Positions 1-13,384 of a stretch of DNA of 64,000 bases are shown in pieces. Made by a program: the position numbers and the translations under genes. The stretch's first letter is position 1. Each line of letters starts with the position of its first letter. Where the stretch lies: NCBI GenBank assembly GCA_963921425.1, contig OY992833.1, positions 870,501 through 934,500 on the forward strand, read 5' to 3'. The stretch is from Dryas octopetala. Taxonomy: Eukaryota > Streptophyta > Magnoliopsida > Rosales > Rosaceae. Under the pieces are notes generated by a model. The model was given only the letters and a program-made list of their open reading frames with translations. It searched no databases and was not told where the DNA came from.

Positions 1-934
1 ACCCAAGTCAATTAATTAAAAACCATCATGACCTTTTATTGGATTTTCCTTCCTTATTGCCGAAAATCCACTCCATCTCCAGCCCTAGTCATGACCTCCA
101 TGTTATGCAATAGCCATCATTTTATTCTCTTGCCCAAGTAATCTAGGTTTCTAGCCCTAGTGATCTAGGTTGGTCAAAGAAAATAGGGTTTTAAAGTCAA
201 CTTTGCAACCCTTGGTATTTCTAGCTGTCAAATCCTATTTTTAAACAATTATATGTCACAAACACATATTTGTACAAGCAAGAGTGTGTGTGTGTGTAAT
301 CCGAAAATGGTTACCTAAGTAACCAAATAATTATTTAAAATCATGTTACTTAAAATAATTGTCTTAAAACAATTTTTTGATGAAATAAAAACATACAAGT
401 TCTTTGCACTCCTTTGAAATTTGAAATTTGAAATTATCAAATTAATGAATTAAGTTATGTTTATCATTCAATTAACCAAGTGTAAATAATTAAGTCAATT
501 TAAGCAAATATAAGTGTGCATATGCCTTAAATCCGAAATTACCATAAGTATGTGAAAATAATTATGGTTCAAGCAATTGACATAATTTCAAATAAAGCAT
601 TTAAATAAATGAAATTTTATAAATTTACTTATGTGGAAATAAATCCACATTTGTGTTTCAAAAGAAGTAACAATTAATTTCTAACTAATTTCAATTAACC
701 TAATAACACCCATAACCCAAAATCAATAAAATTTGAGGTATTACAATAGCCATATGCTAATATTGGCTTTGCAACTCAACATGTGGCCTACATTAAAAGG
801 ATGAATGGGTTTGCCACAAATCTTCAAATGTTTACTTTGAAGACATTGAAAATTCCTTTGTTAGGAAGACATCCACCAACATCATCTACTCCTCCACCGT
901 ATGTTTCAACATCTTCTCAATTCTTTCTATTTTG
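1..934. other. AT-rich non-genic DNA, possible LTR terminus
   Basis: I see no gene here. The sequence is AT-rich, and the stretch up to about 745 ends in GAGGTATTACA, which resembles the 3' end of many plant Ty3/gypsy LTRs. No matching start or target-site duplication lies in the window, so the LTR reading is a guess. From 746 to 934 there is a short open stretch (about 60 codons) that matches nothing I recognise. Confidence 0.3.
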
Positions 935-1727
935 ACTAGGGGTGTGATTTGGATTGGAAAATCCGAATCCGACCGATTCCAATCCGAAAATTTTCAATTT
1001 TTGAACGTCTGAATCAAATCCGAAATTCGAAAATGCCGAATTCCGAAAATTTCGAAAAAAAAAAAAAGGATTGGAATTAGAATGTATTTGTAAATTCCGA
1101 TCCAATCTGAATTCCAATCCGAAAAATTCTGAAACTTTCCAACGGCATTCCGATTCGATATTTTCGAAATTATATCAATTTATTCCGTATTTATATTAAT
1201 ATTATATCATTTATTTAGTTTTTTACTATATGTTTCATTAATTTGTTATTTGTTTCAAACATACACATACATATATATTAAAAAAAATAACTAATACTAT
1301 TAATAAAAACATATGTACATTATAAATGTATATGTATCATAATAACATAAATGCTAACAAAAACACCCACATTTTTTGTACGGATAATTACTATTTTTGT
1401 TTTTTTTTTTGTTTTTACTAATAAAAAAAAGTAACGTGAAGATTTCAATTTTTTATCTGAAAATTTCAAATTTTTATTTGAAAGTTCTGAAAATGTGATA
1501 TTCCGAAAAAATCTAAAAAAATNNNNNNNNNNNNNNNNNNNNNNNNNNNNNNNNNNNNNNNNNNNNNNNNNNNNNNNNNNNNNNNNNNNNNNNNNNNNNN
1601 NNNNNNNNNNNNNNNNNNNNNNNNNNNNNNNNNNNNNNNNNNNNNNNNNNNNNNNNNNNNNNNNNNNNNNNNNNNNNNNNNNNNNNNNNNNNNNNNNNNN
1701 NNNNNNNNNNNNNNNNNNNNNNGAGTA

Positions 1728-1762
<35 letters not shown>

Positions 1763-1830
1763 CAACGTAAGAGAGAGATCAACGTGAGAAAGAAAAAGAA
1801 AAAAAAAAGGAAAGGCAAAAAGGAGAAAAA
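935..1830. repeat. ATTCCGAAA-rich repeat interrupted by an assembly gap
   Basis: The block starts with AGGGGTGTGATTTGGATTGG and is packed with variants of TCCGAAA and ATTTCGAAA. AGGGGTGT is a common start of plant hAT-type non-autonomous elements, but the far end cannot be fixed because the block contains the gap. It ends in a (GA)n tract at about 1733-1760 and an A-rich purine tract to about 1830. Short reading frames across it are low-complexity and not genes. Confidence 0.4.
1523..1722. other. assembly gap (200 N)
   Basis: There are exactly 200 unknown bases, the usual placeholder for a gap of unknown size. It sits inside low-complexity repeat sequence just before a (GA)n microsatellite, which probably caused the assembly break. 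Confidence 0.99.
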
Positions 1831-2928
1831 AAAGAAACCTAACTAATAAATTTAAAAGGTGGACCGGCTTAGGAGTTATTAGGCCTACTTAAAATAAATA
1901 ATAATGAGGTGGGTCTAAAAGGGAATAAGAGTCCAAAACTGGACTTTATAATTATTTACTAAAAGATTTTGTGCCATAATATGGCACAAGATTTTTGTGT
2001 CCTAATATGATGTGGCAAAAATATTTTATACACATCACTATTTATTTGCCACATCAGATTAATATTATTATTGTTAAAATATCATCTTCCCCAATATAAA
2101 TCTAATGGTTGAAATTACAACTTAATTAATACGATATGTGCATTAATTTTATATTCTTTATTATCTCCTTATGCAAATACAAGTGTCCAATTACGTCGAA
2201 TGTCTTCCTCTCTAAGGACTTACACTCCTGTACTTCTTCTCTTCAAAACTCCAATCTTAGTTTATTCTCTCCAAAACTCCATCCTCTGCTTCTTTTCTAA
2301 TCTTTTTCTATACCTATTTCTTTTCTTAATCATTTTGTTTCATGTTTGATTTCTTAATTGATTAGGTGAATTTTGAAAAGGGTTTATTCCTTGATGGAGA
2401 TTGGAGAATTTCTTTATCATTTATATTGGGTTTAATATATAACTTTCTTAATGTTATTGTCTAAGAAATTTTGAGCCCAAGACTAATTAGAGGGGATTTA
2501 GTCTAAATTGCTAATAACCAAACACCAAATTATATGTACAGAGAGTGGTAGTCTTCTTAATAACCAATTAAACATTACATAGTGCCACTAATCGACTTTC
2601 AACTTGGTGAATTTGCAAGTAGGAGTTCAGTAAAACTTACCCATGTGGCTAAGGAGGAAAGGTGAAATCTACATAAAAAGATAGAAAAAGTGGTTGAAAG
2701 TATTTTCCTCTGTAAAGAAGAGAGATCTGAATGGACCAAAACCAAAAGAGGAGGGATCTGAAGGTATATGTAGATAGTTTAATTTCCTAGTTTCAATCTG
2801 GATCATCTGCAATATTAGGGTTTAATAATTTGGGATTTTTTTTTTTTAATTTAGATTTCTTAAGATTTATAATAAAGGTTATAATAGTCTTTATATGACA
2901 AGTGATTAATAAGATGGATTCAATAATA
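1831..2928. other. non-genic AT-rich DNA
   Basis: No coding signal, RNA gene or clear repeat could be recognised. A short inverted motif (TTGTGCCATAATATGGCACAAG, here split as TTGTGCCAT and ATGGCACAAG) occurs near 1969-1990. Confidence 0.5.
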
Positions 2929-2938
2929 TTAGTATTTT

Positions 2939-3444
2939 GGCTCAATTGAAAAATGTACTTACCAACTATGGGGGATATTTCAGATTGATACATAAACAAA
3001 AAAAATGTTTCAAATTAGTACACTAATTAATAGAAAATTACAAAATAGCACATACGTTACAAATTTCATCAACAAGGGCGTTAAATGCTAGTGTAAACAA
3101 TGCTAACATGGATTTTTTGAATGATGTGAACACTAAATTTACACCGCATGAAGTAATGATGTCATATTCTATTTTATTTTTAAGGGTTTAAAATTTTTTG
3201 TAGTTTTTTTTTTCTTAAGCTTTTTATCAGTATGACATTATAAATCCATATAAAGCAAATTTGGTGTCCACATCATTAAAAAAATCTACGGAATTGTTGT
3301 CCAAAGTGGCATTTGACAGAATGATCATAACGAATGTGATATTTTGTAATTTTTTATTAATTAGTGTACTAATCTGAAACATTTTTTTATTCGTGGACTA
3401 ATATGAAATACCCCTATAATTGGTGGTTGCATTTGTAATTGAGC
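2939..3444. mobile_element. MULE-type MITE with long terminal inverted repeats
   Basis: The ends are inverted copies. The left end GGCTCAATTGAAAAATG and the left inner block TTAGTACACTAATTAATAG match the reverse complement of the right end, and the match runs for well over 100 bp with small changes. Flanking repeats TTAGTATTTT (2929-2938) and TTAATATTTT (3445-3454) agree at 9 of 10 bases, as expected for the 9-10 bp target duplications of Mutator-like elements. It has no coding capacity. Confidence 0.7.
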
Positions 3445-3457
3445 TTAATATTTTAAA

Positions 3458-4198
3458 GGCATAAATTCAATTTAGACACATAACTGTATAAGCTATTTCA
3501 ACGGAGTTCATGAACTTTAAAATATTTCAAATATACACCCGATCTATTATTTAAATTGAAAAATGAATTTATGTCTATTGATTCGTTGAGAGATTAGTTA
3601 AATGACAGCTTGGCTTTTGCTGACCGGGATTACTTGACGACGTGGCGCTATCTCAGCAAACATTTACCGCCAAATGAGCGACACGGGCCCACAATTTAAT
3701 AATAATAGAGAGAGTGAGAGTTTGTGAGCCCGTGTCAGGGGTTAGGTGGACCCGTGTCGCTCATTTCCCGCCAAATGAGCGACACAGGTCCACCTAACCC
3801 CTGACACGGGTCCACAAACTCATCATCTCTTTCTCTCTCGTTGAACACAAGTGATAGATTTATATTTGAATTTGGGGGAAAATGTGATGTTTTTTGGAGA
3901 CTAAATGGTCAGGAGAGCGTTCGACGAGCGGGAAAGAGGTGATGGGTGTGTGGGCCCGTGTCAAGTGGACATGTGTTGCTCATTTGGCGGAAAATGTATG
4001 CTGAGTTGGTGCCACGTCGCCAATTAATCCCTGTTAACAAAAGCCAAGCTCACATTTAATTGATATCTCAATAAATTGATGAACGAAATTTCATTTTTCA
4101 ATTTACATAATAAATCAGGTGTATATTTGAAATATTTAAAAGTTTGTGGACCCCGTTGAAATAGCATATATAGTTATGTGTCTAAATTGAATTTATAC
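3458..4198. mobile_element. MULE-type MITE, 741 bp, with perfect 10-bp TSD
   Basis: Perfect direct repeats ATATTTTAAA flank the element at 3448-3457 and 4199-4208. The terminal inverted repeats begin with (G)GCATAAATTCAATTTAGAC and are about 240 bp long. The inner part is itself palindromic: 3714-3772 and 3773-3837 fold on each other around TTTCCCGCCAAA. There is no transposase, so this is a non-autonomous Mutator-like element. Its left TSD overlaps the right TSD of the MITE at 2939-3444. Confidence 0.85.
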
Positions 4199-4208
4199 AT
4201 ATTTTAAA

Positions 4209-4747
4209 TGATAAGGCATTTACATATCATTAGGCCACTCTAGCATTGGCCAATAAAATATTTGTTTGTAACTATATAAAGTACTATACATTCAAGTTGG
4301 TGATGCCATTGTACGTGTGAACAAAATTGCTCACCATTTAACGTAATTTGCTTTATCCTGGGTTGGGACTTGGGACCAAACCAAGTTGGCTTTCTCCCTT
4401 CCTTACTGATGATGTAATTGTTCTTTTTATAAAAAAAAAATCTTAATGAGAAGTTCATTTTCAGGAAAAAAAATATATATATACATTCACATTCAAGCAT
4501 GTTAGCATGTATAGAAGAGCAGCTAGAGCAATTATCAGTTTTCATCATATGAATATTGCAAGTTGGAACATATATTATTCATCGTTATATAAGTCGATCG
4601 CAACATTTTGTCTTCAGTAAACACAGCCATTGCACCAAAGTTTACACCATGATGCCCACACAATTTCAAACTACCAAAAAAAAAAAAAATCCGAAAAGAA
4701 AAGTGGAAACAGTACATATTGCAGCAGATAAATCAACTATGATGCCT
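4209..4747. other. CHS 3' flank and probable 3' UTR
   Basis: This lies downstream of the minus-strand chalcone synthase stop codon. It has A-rich tracts at 4430-4440 and 4677-4690 and no gene of its own. The 3' UTR of the CHS transcript should lie in the right part, but I cannot place its poly(A) site. Confidence 0.5.
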
Positions 4748-7050
<2,303 letters not shown>

Positions 7051-9068
7051 TGTGGTTTGCGTAGCCCATCGAACACCCTCATGATTTGGAATGTGCGTGT
7101 TCTCTCGTCTTACCTAACAAACAAAAGGGCAGCAAAATTCTGGATTCATTTCATTCAATTTTGCCATCACCATCGGATGGTCACATTTTCTGAATTAACT
7201 TCTTCTTCTTTTTTATCCGACGGCTACCATTTGTTTTCAGAACGGGTGTGACCGGTAATAATTGATTTTGGGGTGGAAAATATTAATAATAACAATAATA
7301 ATAAATTGGGGTGGTAGGCAGAGGGACAAAGTAGCTGATTATATTTATATAGTTGTATTATGACCCAAATTTAGAAAATAGATGGAAATAGGATGCATGC
7401 CTAAACCAAGTTGTACAACATGCAATGAATCACCTCAACCAATCTTAATTAAAAGTCCCCAACATTTAATGCAAATTTTGAGAATTACCAGTCTAGTAAA
7501 AGACTTTAATAAGAGTAAACTAGTAAAGACAACTGGGAAAAATTCCATGGCATTGGAGTATAGCCGTATAGGGTATAATTATATAGGATAATATTAAGGT
7601 CACATTGTCACTTTAATTTTCAATTGTTACAATGTGCTGCCCGCATCTAATCATATTTATTATTCTACAAAAAATTAATACATACTTCCCACATAAATTA
7701 ACATCAATTGCTTATAGTTATTCTCCATGTTCATCTACATCGTTTTCTACATTAAATAATTAACCCTGAAATTATGTGTTAATTTTTTATAGAATAGTAG
7801 ACAGGGTTAGACATAGGCTCCACATTGCAAACAAATTGAAAACTCAGTAGCAATGTGGGTCAATTTTTTTATAAGCGGCAGTATTAGATCAGCCGAATAT
7901 ATAGTAATGGGGCATATGTGTAAATTTTTTTAATATCAAAATAGAATATGAGTTGGGCTAAACTTATATACTTTCTGTTTGGTGACCATATATATCCTCT
8001 AGTGTACCTCCATCACCAGCACTAGTATAGAGAATTCGAGAGTATAGCGCGCTGTATTATAATTAAACCCACCTCCTCTATTTCCAGTTTAGACCCTACA
8101 GTGTTGTATGACTTGTATCATTGCCCGCAGCTCCACATCCTTATGAAGATAAATAGTAATTTTCCTAACCTTCCAGCCCAATAAAAATTCTCCTCTATCA
8201 TTATAGTTTACTTTTTTTTTTTTTTGGTATCTATTACAGATTTACAGTACTTTACATATTTGATAAAACTATTTGTATTTCATTTAATTTTTAGTACCAC
8301 ACAGTATCACATTTCCAGTGGTATCATATCACCAAATTACCAATATATCTATATAAGTAGGTCTTATTTTTATTAGAGTATACATATATGTAGTGCGTAC
8401 TAAATAAGTTGTATATCTAACATTACTTTTACGAATCACCAATATATTTATTTTTGATAAAATTATTTGTATTATCTTAATTAATTATATATATTTTGTA
8501 CTATTTTCATTTTTATTAGAAAAATAATACAGATAATGATGATGATGATGATATGTTGAAATGTATATTCATTTACGTTACTTAGCCGTCGTTTGAAATT
8601 TAGACCCAGTTTGGTATATTTACCCTAAATGCCACGGCAAGTTTTTTTTCAGTTTTACCTCACATCAATACGACCGTTACTTTATTCATTGCATTAATGT
8701 CAAGGGTTCATCTTAAATGAGCAACAACATCGCATGAGGGGACCTACTAGCCAGGTCTCCAAACGACTACGTAGGTGTGCTATACTTGTTAGGTGATGAC
8801 TTTTTCCTGTGGGGGTATGTATATATATTTATCATATCATATGATGATATGAGTCGTCTGTCTTCATAAATAAATATCTTCTGGTGCCAGTCACTTCTCG
8901 CTAGCGACCCGTGAACCAGGTTAATGTCTCTCTATTAATTATATATATATATATATATATATTCCAGAGCAGCAAACTGCAAATATACATAGCCAAAAAC
9001 CCATTCACTTCCTCATATATTCATCATGATTTGTACATATGTGACACCAGTGCCTGAATGAAGAAATG
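7051..9068. other. intergenic DNA upstream of CHS
   Basis: No gene is recognisable. The region is AT-rich with an (AT)n microsatellite at about 8939-8962 and a poly(T) tract near 8210-8225. Distal CHS regulatory sites may be here but I cannot single them out. Confidence 0.5.
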
Positions 9069-9268
9069 GTGAACCCACGTTTGTTTGTTTTTTTTTTTTT
9101 TTTGGTGGTTAATTGGGGAGTGAGACCCCAAACAACAAAATTAGACAGCAACCAAACGAGGTTTATAGACACCCAAATAATCTTCAAAGAGGCAAGTAGA
9201 ACACTCCAAGGGAAGGGAGGCTGGGAAAACTCCACGTCTCTTTTTTTGGTAAGAGTGAACCCACGTTT
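9069..9268 (-). mobile_element. 5'-truncated LINE/SINE-type insertion with 14-bp TSD
   Basis: The 14-bp direct repeat GTGAACCCACGTTT (9069-9082 and 9255-9268) encloses 172 bp. The insert begins with a T-run after GTTTG, that is a poly(A) tail on the minus strand. Poly(A), target duplication over 10 bp and no inverted repeats indicate a retroposon copied by LINE machinery. The minus-strand frame (..SLKIIWVSINLVWLLSN..) is open but matches no known domain, so this is probably a LINE 3' end or a SINE. Confidence 0.7.
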
Positions 9269-9331
9269 CATCTCTCTTGTTACACCACATATAGAACATA
9301 TATGTGTATGATTTCCCTTATAATTAAACAG

Positions 9332-9374
9332 CTAGCATCATCCGACCAAAAAAAAAAAAAAAATCTAGCATCAT
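9332..9374 (+). mobile_element. 23-bp oligo(A) micro-insertion with 10-bp TSD
   Basis: CTAGCATCAT occurs at 9332-9341 and 9365-9374, flanking CCGACC followed by a run of 16 A and a T. The layout equals that of the insertions at 5935-5982 and 32647-32696: a few bases containing GACC or GACGC, then oligo(A), between duplicated target bases. Confidence 0.6.
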
Positions 9375-9427
9375 GTTACTTAAGGACTAACATTGACATT
9401 GAGGCTCCGTTTGATATGTGAGATGAC

Positions 9428-11351
9428 TTGGGTGCACAAAAATACCGAAAAGTCAAGTTTTGAATTGAACCAAATCAGTCGGATTGGTTAATTTTTTTTT
9501 TTTTTTTTCCAGTTATCAAACCGATCCAAAATCGAAGTGAGCGGTTTGGTATTAGTTTTCAATATTGAAATTTTTGGTTTTAACAGAACCACCATTTATA
9601 ATATATACTAATTAGTTTATATATGGTTTTAATACCTATTATAGAGAAAACCAAACCCCCTATTATAATTTATAGGGAGACTTAAAGTCTAATCTATTTT
9701 ATGAATCTTTCTTATACTAAGACCAGTAATGATTTAAAGTTTTTAATTAAGTCTTTTTATTTTTCTTCTTTGACGGCTTTATGTTAGGTTTTAACTCCAA
9801 GATTTTGGGCTCTGCCCAAAATCTTAGAGTTAAAACCTAACATGCAGCCTCTACGAAACTCATTCTACATCATAGAAAGGGAAATACCCTTCAAATAGGG
9901 GTAAATACCATTCAAATCGGGGAATTACTTTATTATGAATTAAAATGATTTTCTTATAAATTTTAAAACACCCCCGGTCTCCATCTAAAAACTATTTTTC
10001 TAAAGAACCTAAGCTTAATTATCTCTTATTTATATATGTTTGTATATGTTTATTATAGTTTATGTACTTTATAGTTTATAACTTTATATTTTTTAACTTT
10101 ATATAGTTTATAGGTTTAGTCTATAATTCATAGTTTGTATATACTATTAAGTATTATATAGTTTATAACTTTATATATATAGTTTATAGTTTATAGTTTT
10201 AGTCTATAATTCATAGTTTGTATATACTTTATAAAGTATAAACTATATATCCTAAAACTATTATAGTTATAAGGTATATGGTATAGGGTATAAAGTATAC
10301 TAATATATGGTATATGATATAGAGTATACTAGTATAGGGTATATAGTATACTAATAGAGGGTATAGAGTATACTAGTATAGGGTATAGGATATAGGATAT
10401 AGAGTATAGGGTTTAGGATTTAGGGTATAAGGTTTAGGATATGATATAGGGTATTAGGGTTTAGGGTATTTTTAATTAATTTGTATATGAAATCTATTAT
10501 ATAAATTGTAAAACATATATATGTTAAATTCTAGATTATATATATAAATTATAAAACATATGTAATCACTAATCAATCTATTTTAGTATAAGGTTTTTAA
10601 TTAAACCATTTAAACAAGTTAATAACTTAATAACCTAAAACTAAAAGCTAAAACTGAAACTTGAACCCTAAAAGACAAAAATTCACTCACCTAGTCACCC
10701 AGTCACTCTCATCTCTCGATCTCGACCCCACGGCCTCACCCACCCATTCACCCTAACCATCCCTAAAAACCTACCTCACTCAGTCACTCTCTCTATCTCA
10801 GACTCTCTCTCGCCGCCCTTTATTTCGATCTCACTCGCCCATCATCATCTATGTTTTTCGATCTCACCCATTATCAAGTTCTCACCATCGCTGCCTCTCT
10901 TGATCTCCCATCATCATGACTCTCTTAGGGTCTCCCATCGCCAATTTTGAAGGTAATTTTTTTTAGGGTTTCGATCGATTTAGGATTTAGATCTTAGGGT
11001 TTCGATTTATAATTCTCTGTTAGGGTCTTCAATTTTTAGTCTTATTTTGATGTTAATTAGGTAATTTTGTGTCTTAGATCAAAAAATCCTCTCTCACCGA
11101 GCTGCTTGAGAGTCTCACTGGCACATTAGGTATGAAATTATGGCATTTTTCTGAAATTAGGGCTATGTCAGAAATTAGGGTTCTGTCTGAAATTAGGCCC
11201 TAGTTATTATCCGAATAACTAAACCGACCAAACCTGTCGATTTGGCCTAGCTTCAGTTCAATTACGGTTCTAAAAATGGCTATTTCGACAAGTCCAATTT
11301 GGATATAGATAATGGATGTTGGTTCGGTTAAGTGAACCGTGTGCACCCATA
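9428..11351. mobile_element. hAT-like non-autonomous element, about 1.9 kb
   Basis: The outer ends are short inverted repeats: TTGGGTGCACA on the left, and TATGGGTGCACA as the reverse complement of the right end. Flanking 8-mers GAGATGAC (9420-9427) and GAGATGAG (11352-11359) match at 7 of 8 bases, as for hAT 8-bp target duplications. The inside is non-coding: poly(T) near 9491, a pyrimidine-rich part at 10680-10930, and TATAGGGTATA repeats at 10190-10475. No transposase frame is present. Confidence 0.6.
10190..10475. repeat. degenerate TATAGGGTA / TTTAGGGTA tandem repeat
   Basis: A run of loosely tandem 9-12 bp units of the type AGTATAGGGTAT grades at its right end into GGTTTAGGATTTAGGGTA. 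The latter resembles the plant telomere unit TTTAGGG, but no two perfect units are adjacent. I read it as an internal simple repeat of the surrounding element, not a telomere. Confidence 0.6.
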
Positions 11352-11537
11352 GAGATGAGGAATGGATTCGAGAGCAAGAATTTATCTATATACGCTAGGC
11401 AAGGCCGAAGTTGATGAGCATATCCCATTGAGGCGATCACTTCGCCCCAAATGACTCGAGTCTAAAATTAATTATCTTTATATATTGTGTTAGACCCAAT
11501 TAATGTAAAAAATAAATGTAAACGTCATTTTTGTGTG

Positions 11538-11940
11538 GGCAAGAATGCTCTAAAACTAACTGGTTAGTAAGTTAATACAAAACTAACCACCCTATTGGGC
11601 CCATCACAAAATGTAATTTCAAAAACCGAACTGTCCATTTTTTAGGCCCTACTTCAAAGATCATCTCTGTAAAAAATCTCCAAAATCGAAAATTATTTAG
11701 CTATTTGATTATAATAACAACTATTTATATGGTTTTATAAAAAATAGTGATTGTCTCTATTTATATTGATCACAATTAGATGACTAAATGATTCTCAATT
11801 TAATTAAAGTTTTCAATGTTGATATTTAAAGTAGGGCCTAAAAAATGGATGGTTCAGATTATTAGATTAGTTATGTAGTAGACCCAAAAGCGTGGTTAGC
11901 TTCGTATTAACTTGCTAACAAGTTAATTTTAGAGCACTTC
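11538..11940. mobile_element. MULE-type MITE, 403 bp, with perfect 10-bp TSD
   Basis: TTTTTGTGTG is repeated exactly at 11528-11537 and 11941-11950. The ends are inverted repeats: left ATGCTCTAAAACTAAC, right (reverse complement) GTGCTCTAAAATTAAC. The inverted match extends over roughly 120 bp and includes TCCATTTTTTAGGCCCTACT on both arms. It has no coding capacity. Confidence 0.8.
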
Positions 11941-11950
11941 TTTTTGTGTG

Positions 11951-12289
11951 AGTTACATATTATTTATTGTTTGATTATACTACAATCTTAATTTTGATAA
12001 TTTCTATGAGTATTTTTATAACGTGAATTTAATGAGAAAAAATTTAAGTTTTTAGACTTAATTTATTTACATGTTGGCATTCATTTCCAAAATTTGATCA
12101 TGCTTAGTGGTTTAGCTGCAGTCGTGTTGGCATAAAACATTTTTCACTAGTTGCAGACACAAATCACATACAGGTAAATAACGATCTTTTTCTTCTTTTT
12201 CAATACCAAACCCTCCATGATTACAATTATTATTTTTTTCATATTTGATCTTTATACTCTTTCTTATTCTTCTCATTTTTCTATTAATT
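11951..12289. other. intergenic AT-rich DNA
   Basis: Nothing recognisable; no reading frame of note. Confidence 0.5.
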
Positions 12290-13020
12290 TTTTGTTATAT
12301 TGTAGGGAATCGAATCTTGACCTAACCTAATCTTAACTATTACCCCATCCACCCTCACCACTTGGGCTAATCCTAAAGGCTTTCATTTTTCTATTTTTTT
12401 ATTTTTTAACCTGAGTTAGTCTGTTCGTATGACTAATCATCTCAACATAACGACAAGTCACATAAGGCTAGGCTCCGGCCTCCAAGGCCCTGATCTCCTA
12501 AGTTCCGGCCTCCCTAGGCTCCGCCCTCATAGGCTCTGGCCTCCTAGGTTCCGGCCTCCCAAGCTCCAGCCTCCTAGGCCCCTACCCGTGTCAACTCATT
12601 CGGATCCACGAAACAGGTGACACGTGGCACTCCTACAATGCGAGTCGTTATAAGAGACACCTGTCATCACCAGATTGGTTGACACTCTTCCAAAAGTACT
12701 ATAAAATAGGTACTTTCTTGTCACAAAAGGACATTCAATCAATAATATACTATTCACTCACTCTGCTCACAGATTCTCTTGACACTAACTTGAGCGTCGG
12801 AGGAGGTTCGGCCGGTACCACATCGGTGCCCTTCCCGCTCACTTTTGTGTATTTGCGCAGGGTGCTTTGGATATTATTCTTTCTCTACTATTCATTAGTC
12901 GGACCCAGCTACTCGTTCCTACCCCACTTCGACGTGTCATCCTCTCAGTGGGAGGTCAACGGGTCCACGTGGTTTGACTCGATGTTGACTGCTTTACCAT
13001 TTTTGAGCATCAACAGTTAG
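12290..13020 (+). mobile_element. LTR fragment, probably Ty3/gypsy (Tat/Athila side)
   Basis: The block has the layout of a gypsy LTR. It holds a C-rich tandem repeat (units like GGCCTCCTAGGTTCC, about 12474-12580), a TATA box (TATAAAATA at 12700-12708), then CTTGAGCGTCGGAGGAGG and the ending GAGCATCAACA. These last motifs are typical of the R-U5 part of Tat-type LTRs as I remember them. The usual primer-binding region does not follow, so it is a fragment or solo LTR. Its 5' border is uncertain. The open frames at 12429-12620 and 12679-13020 lie in this non-coding LTR. Confidence 0.5.
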
Positions 13021-13028
13021 AGATAAAC

Positions 13029-13384
13029 TTTTTTTTTTTTTTTAATGAATGACATATAGGCTATATAGCCTAATTTATTTATTAAACTTTGTCCAAGCAA
13101 AAACATCATCTTGGAGATAAGAGGAGAGCCAGAGTGGTCCCTCATCCATCCAATAAAATGAATGATCACTACCCAACCCAAATTGAGCTAGAGGATAATT
13201 AATCTACAAAATTGCAAGAACGCAGAACAACAAACTGAACAACTGGTAAAAGAAACAAGAAAATCACAAATTTTCTCTACAAGTTCTCCATCCAGTCCCA
13301 AGTCTTGTGCTTGTGAATTCACTGTACTCACCACCAAGGAAGCATCACATTCAATTATTAAATTCATAAACCCTATGTCAAAGG
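13029..13384 (-). pseudogene. RNase H-like domain relic, 3' part
   Basis: On the minus strand this reads as the C-terminal half of an RNase H-like (RVT_3) domain of the kind found in plant LINE-derived and stand-alone proteins: DIGFMNLIIECDASLVV.., then ..DEGPLWLSSYLQDDVFAW near the end. The line between is broken by a frameshift and stops. A T-run at 13029-13043 marks a poly(A) tail on the minus strand, so this is probably the 3' end of a LINE or a retrocopy. Its 5' continuation lies at 14967-15065, beyond the solo LTR. Confidence 0.6.

Noticed and set aside
10190-10475. Interstitial telomere
   Set aside because: No two adjacent perfect TTTAGGG units; grades into TATAGGGTA.
12679-13020. 113-codon open frame at 12679
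   Set aside because: It runs over an LTR-like TATA box and U5-type motifs; composition and context are non-coding.
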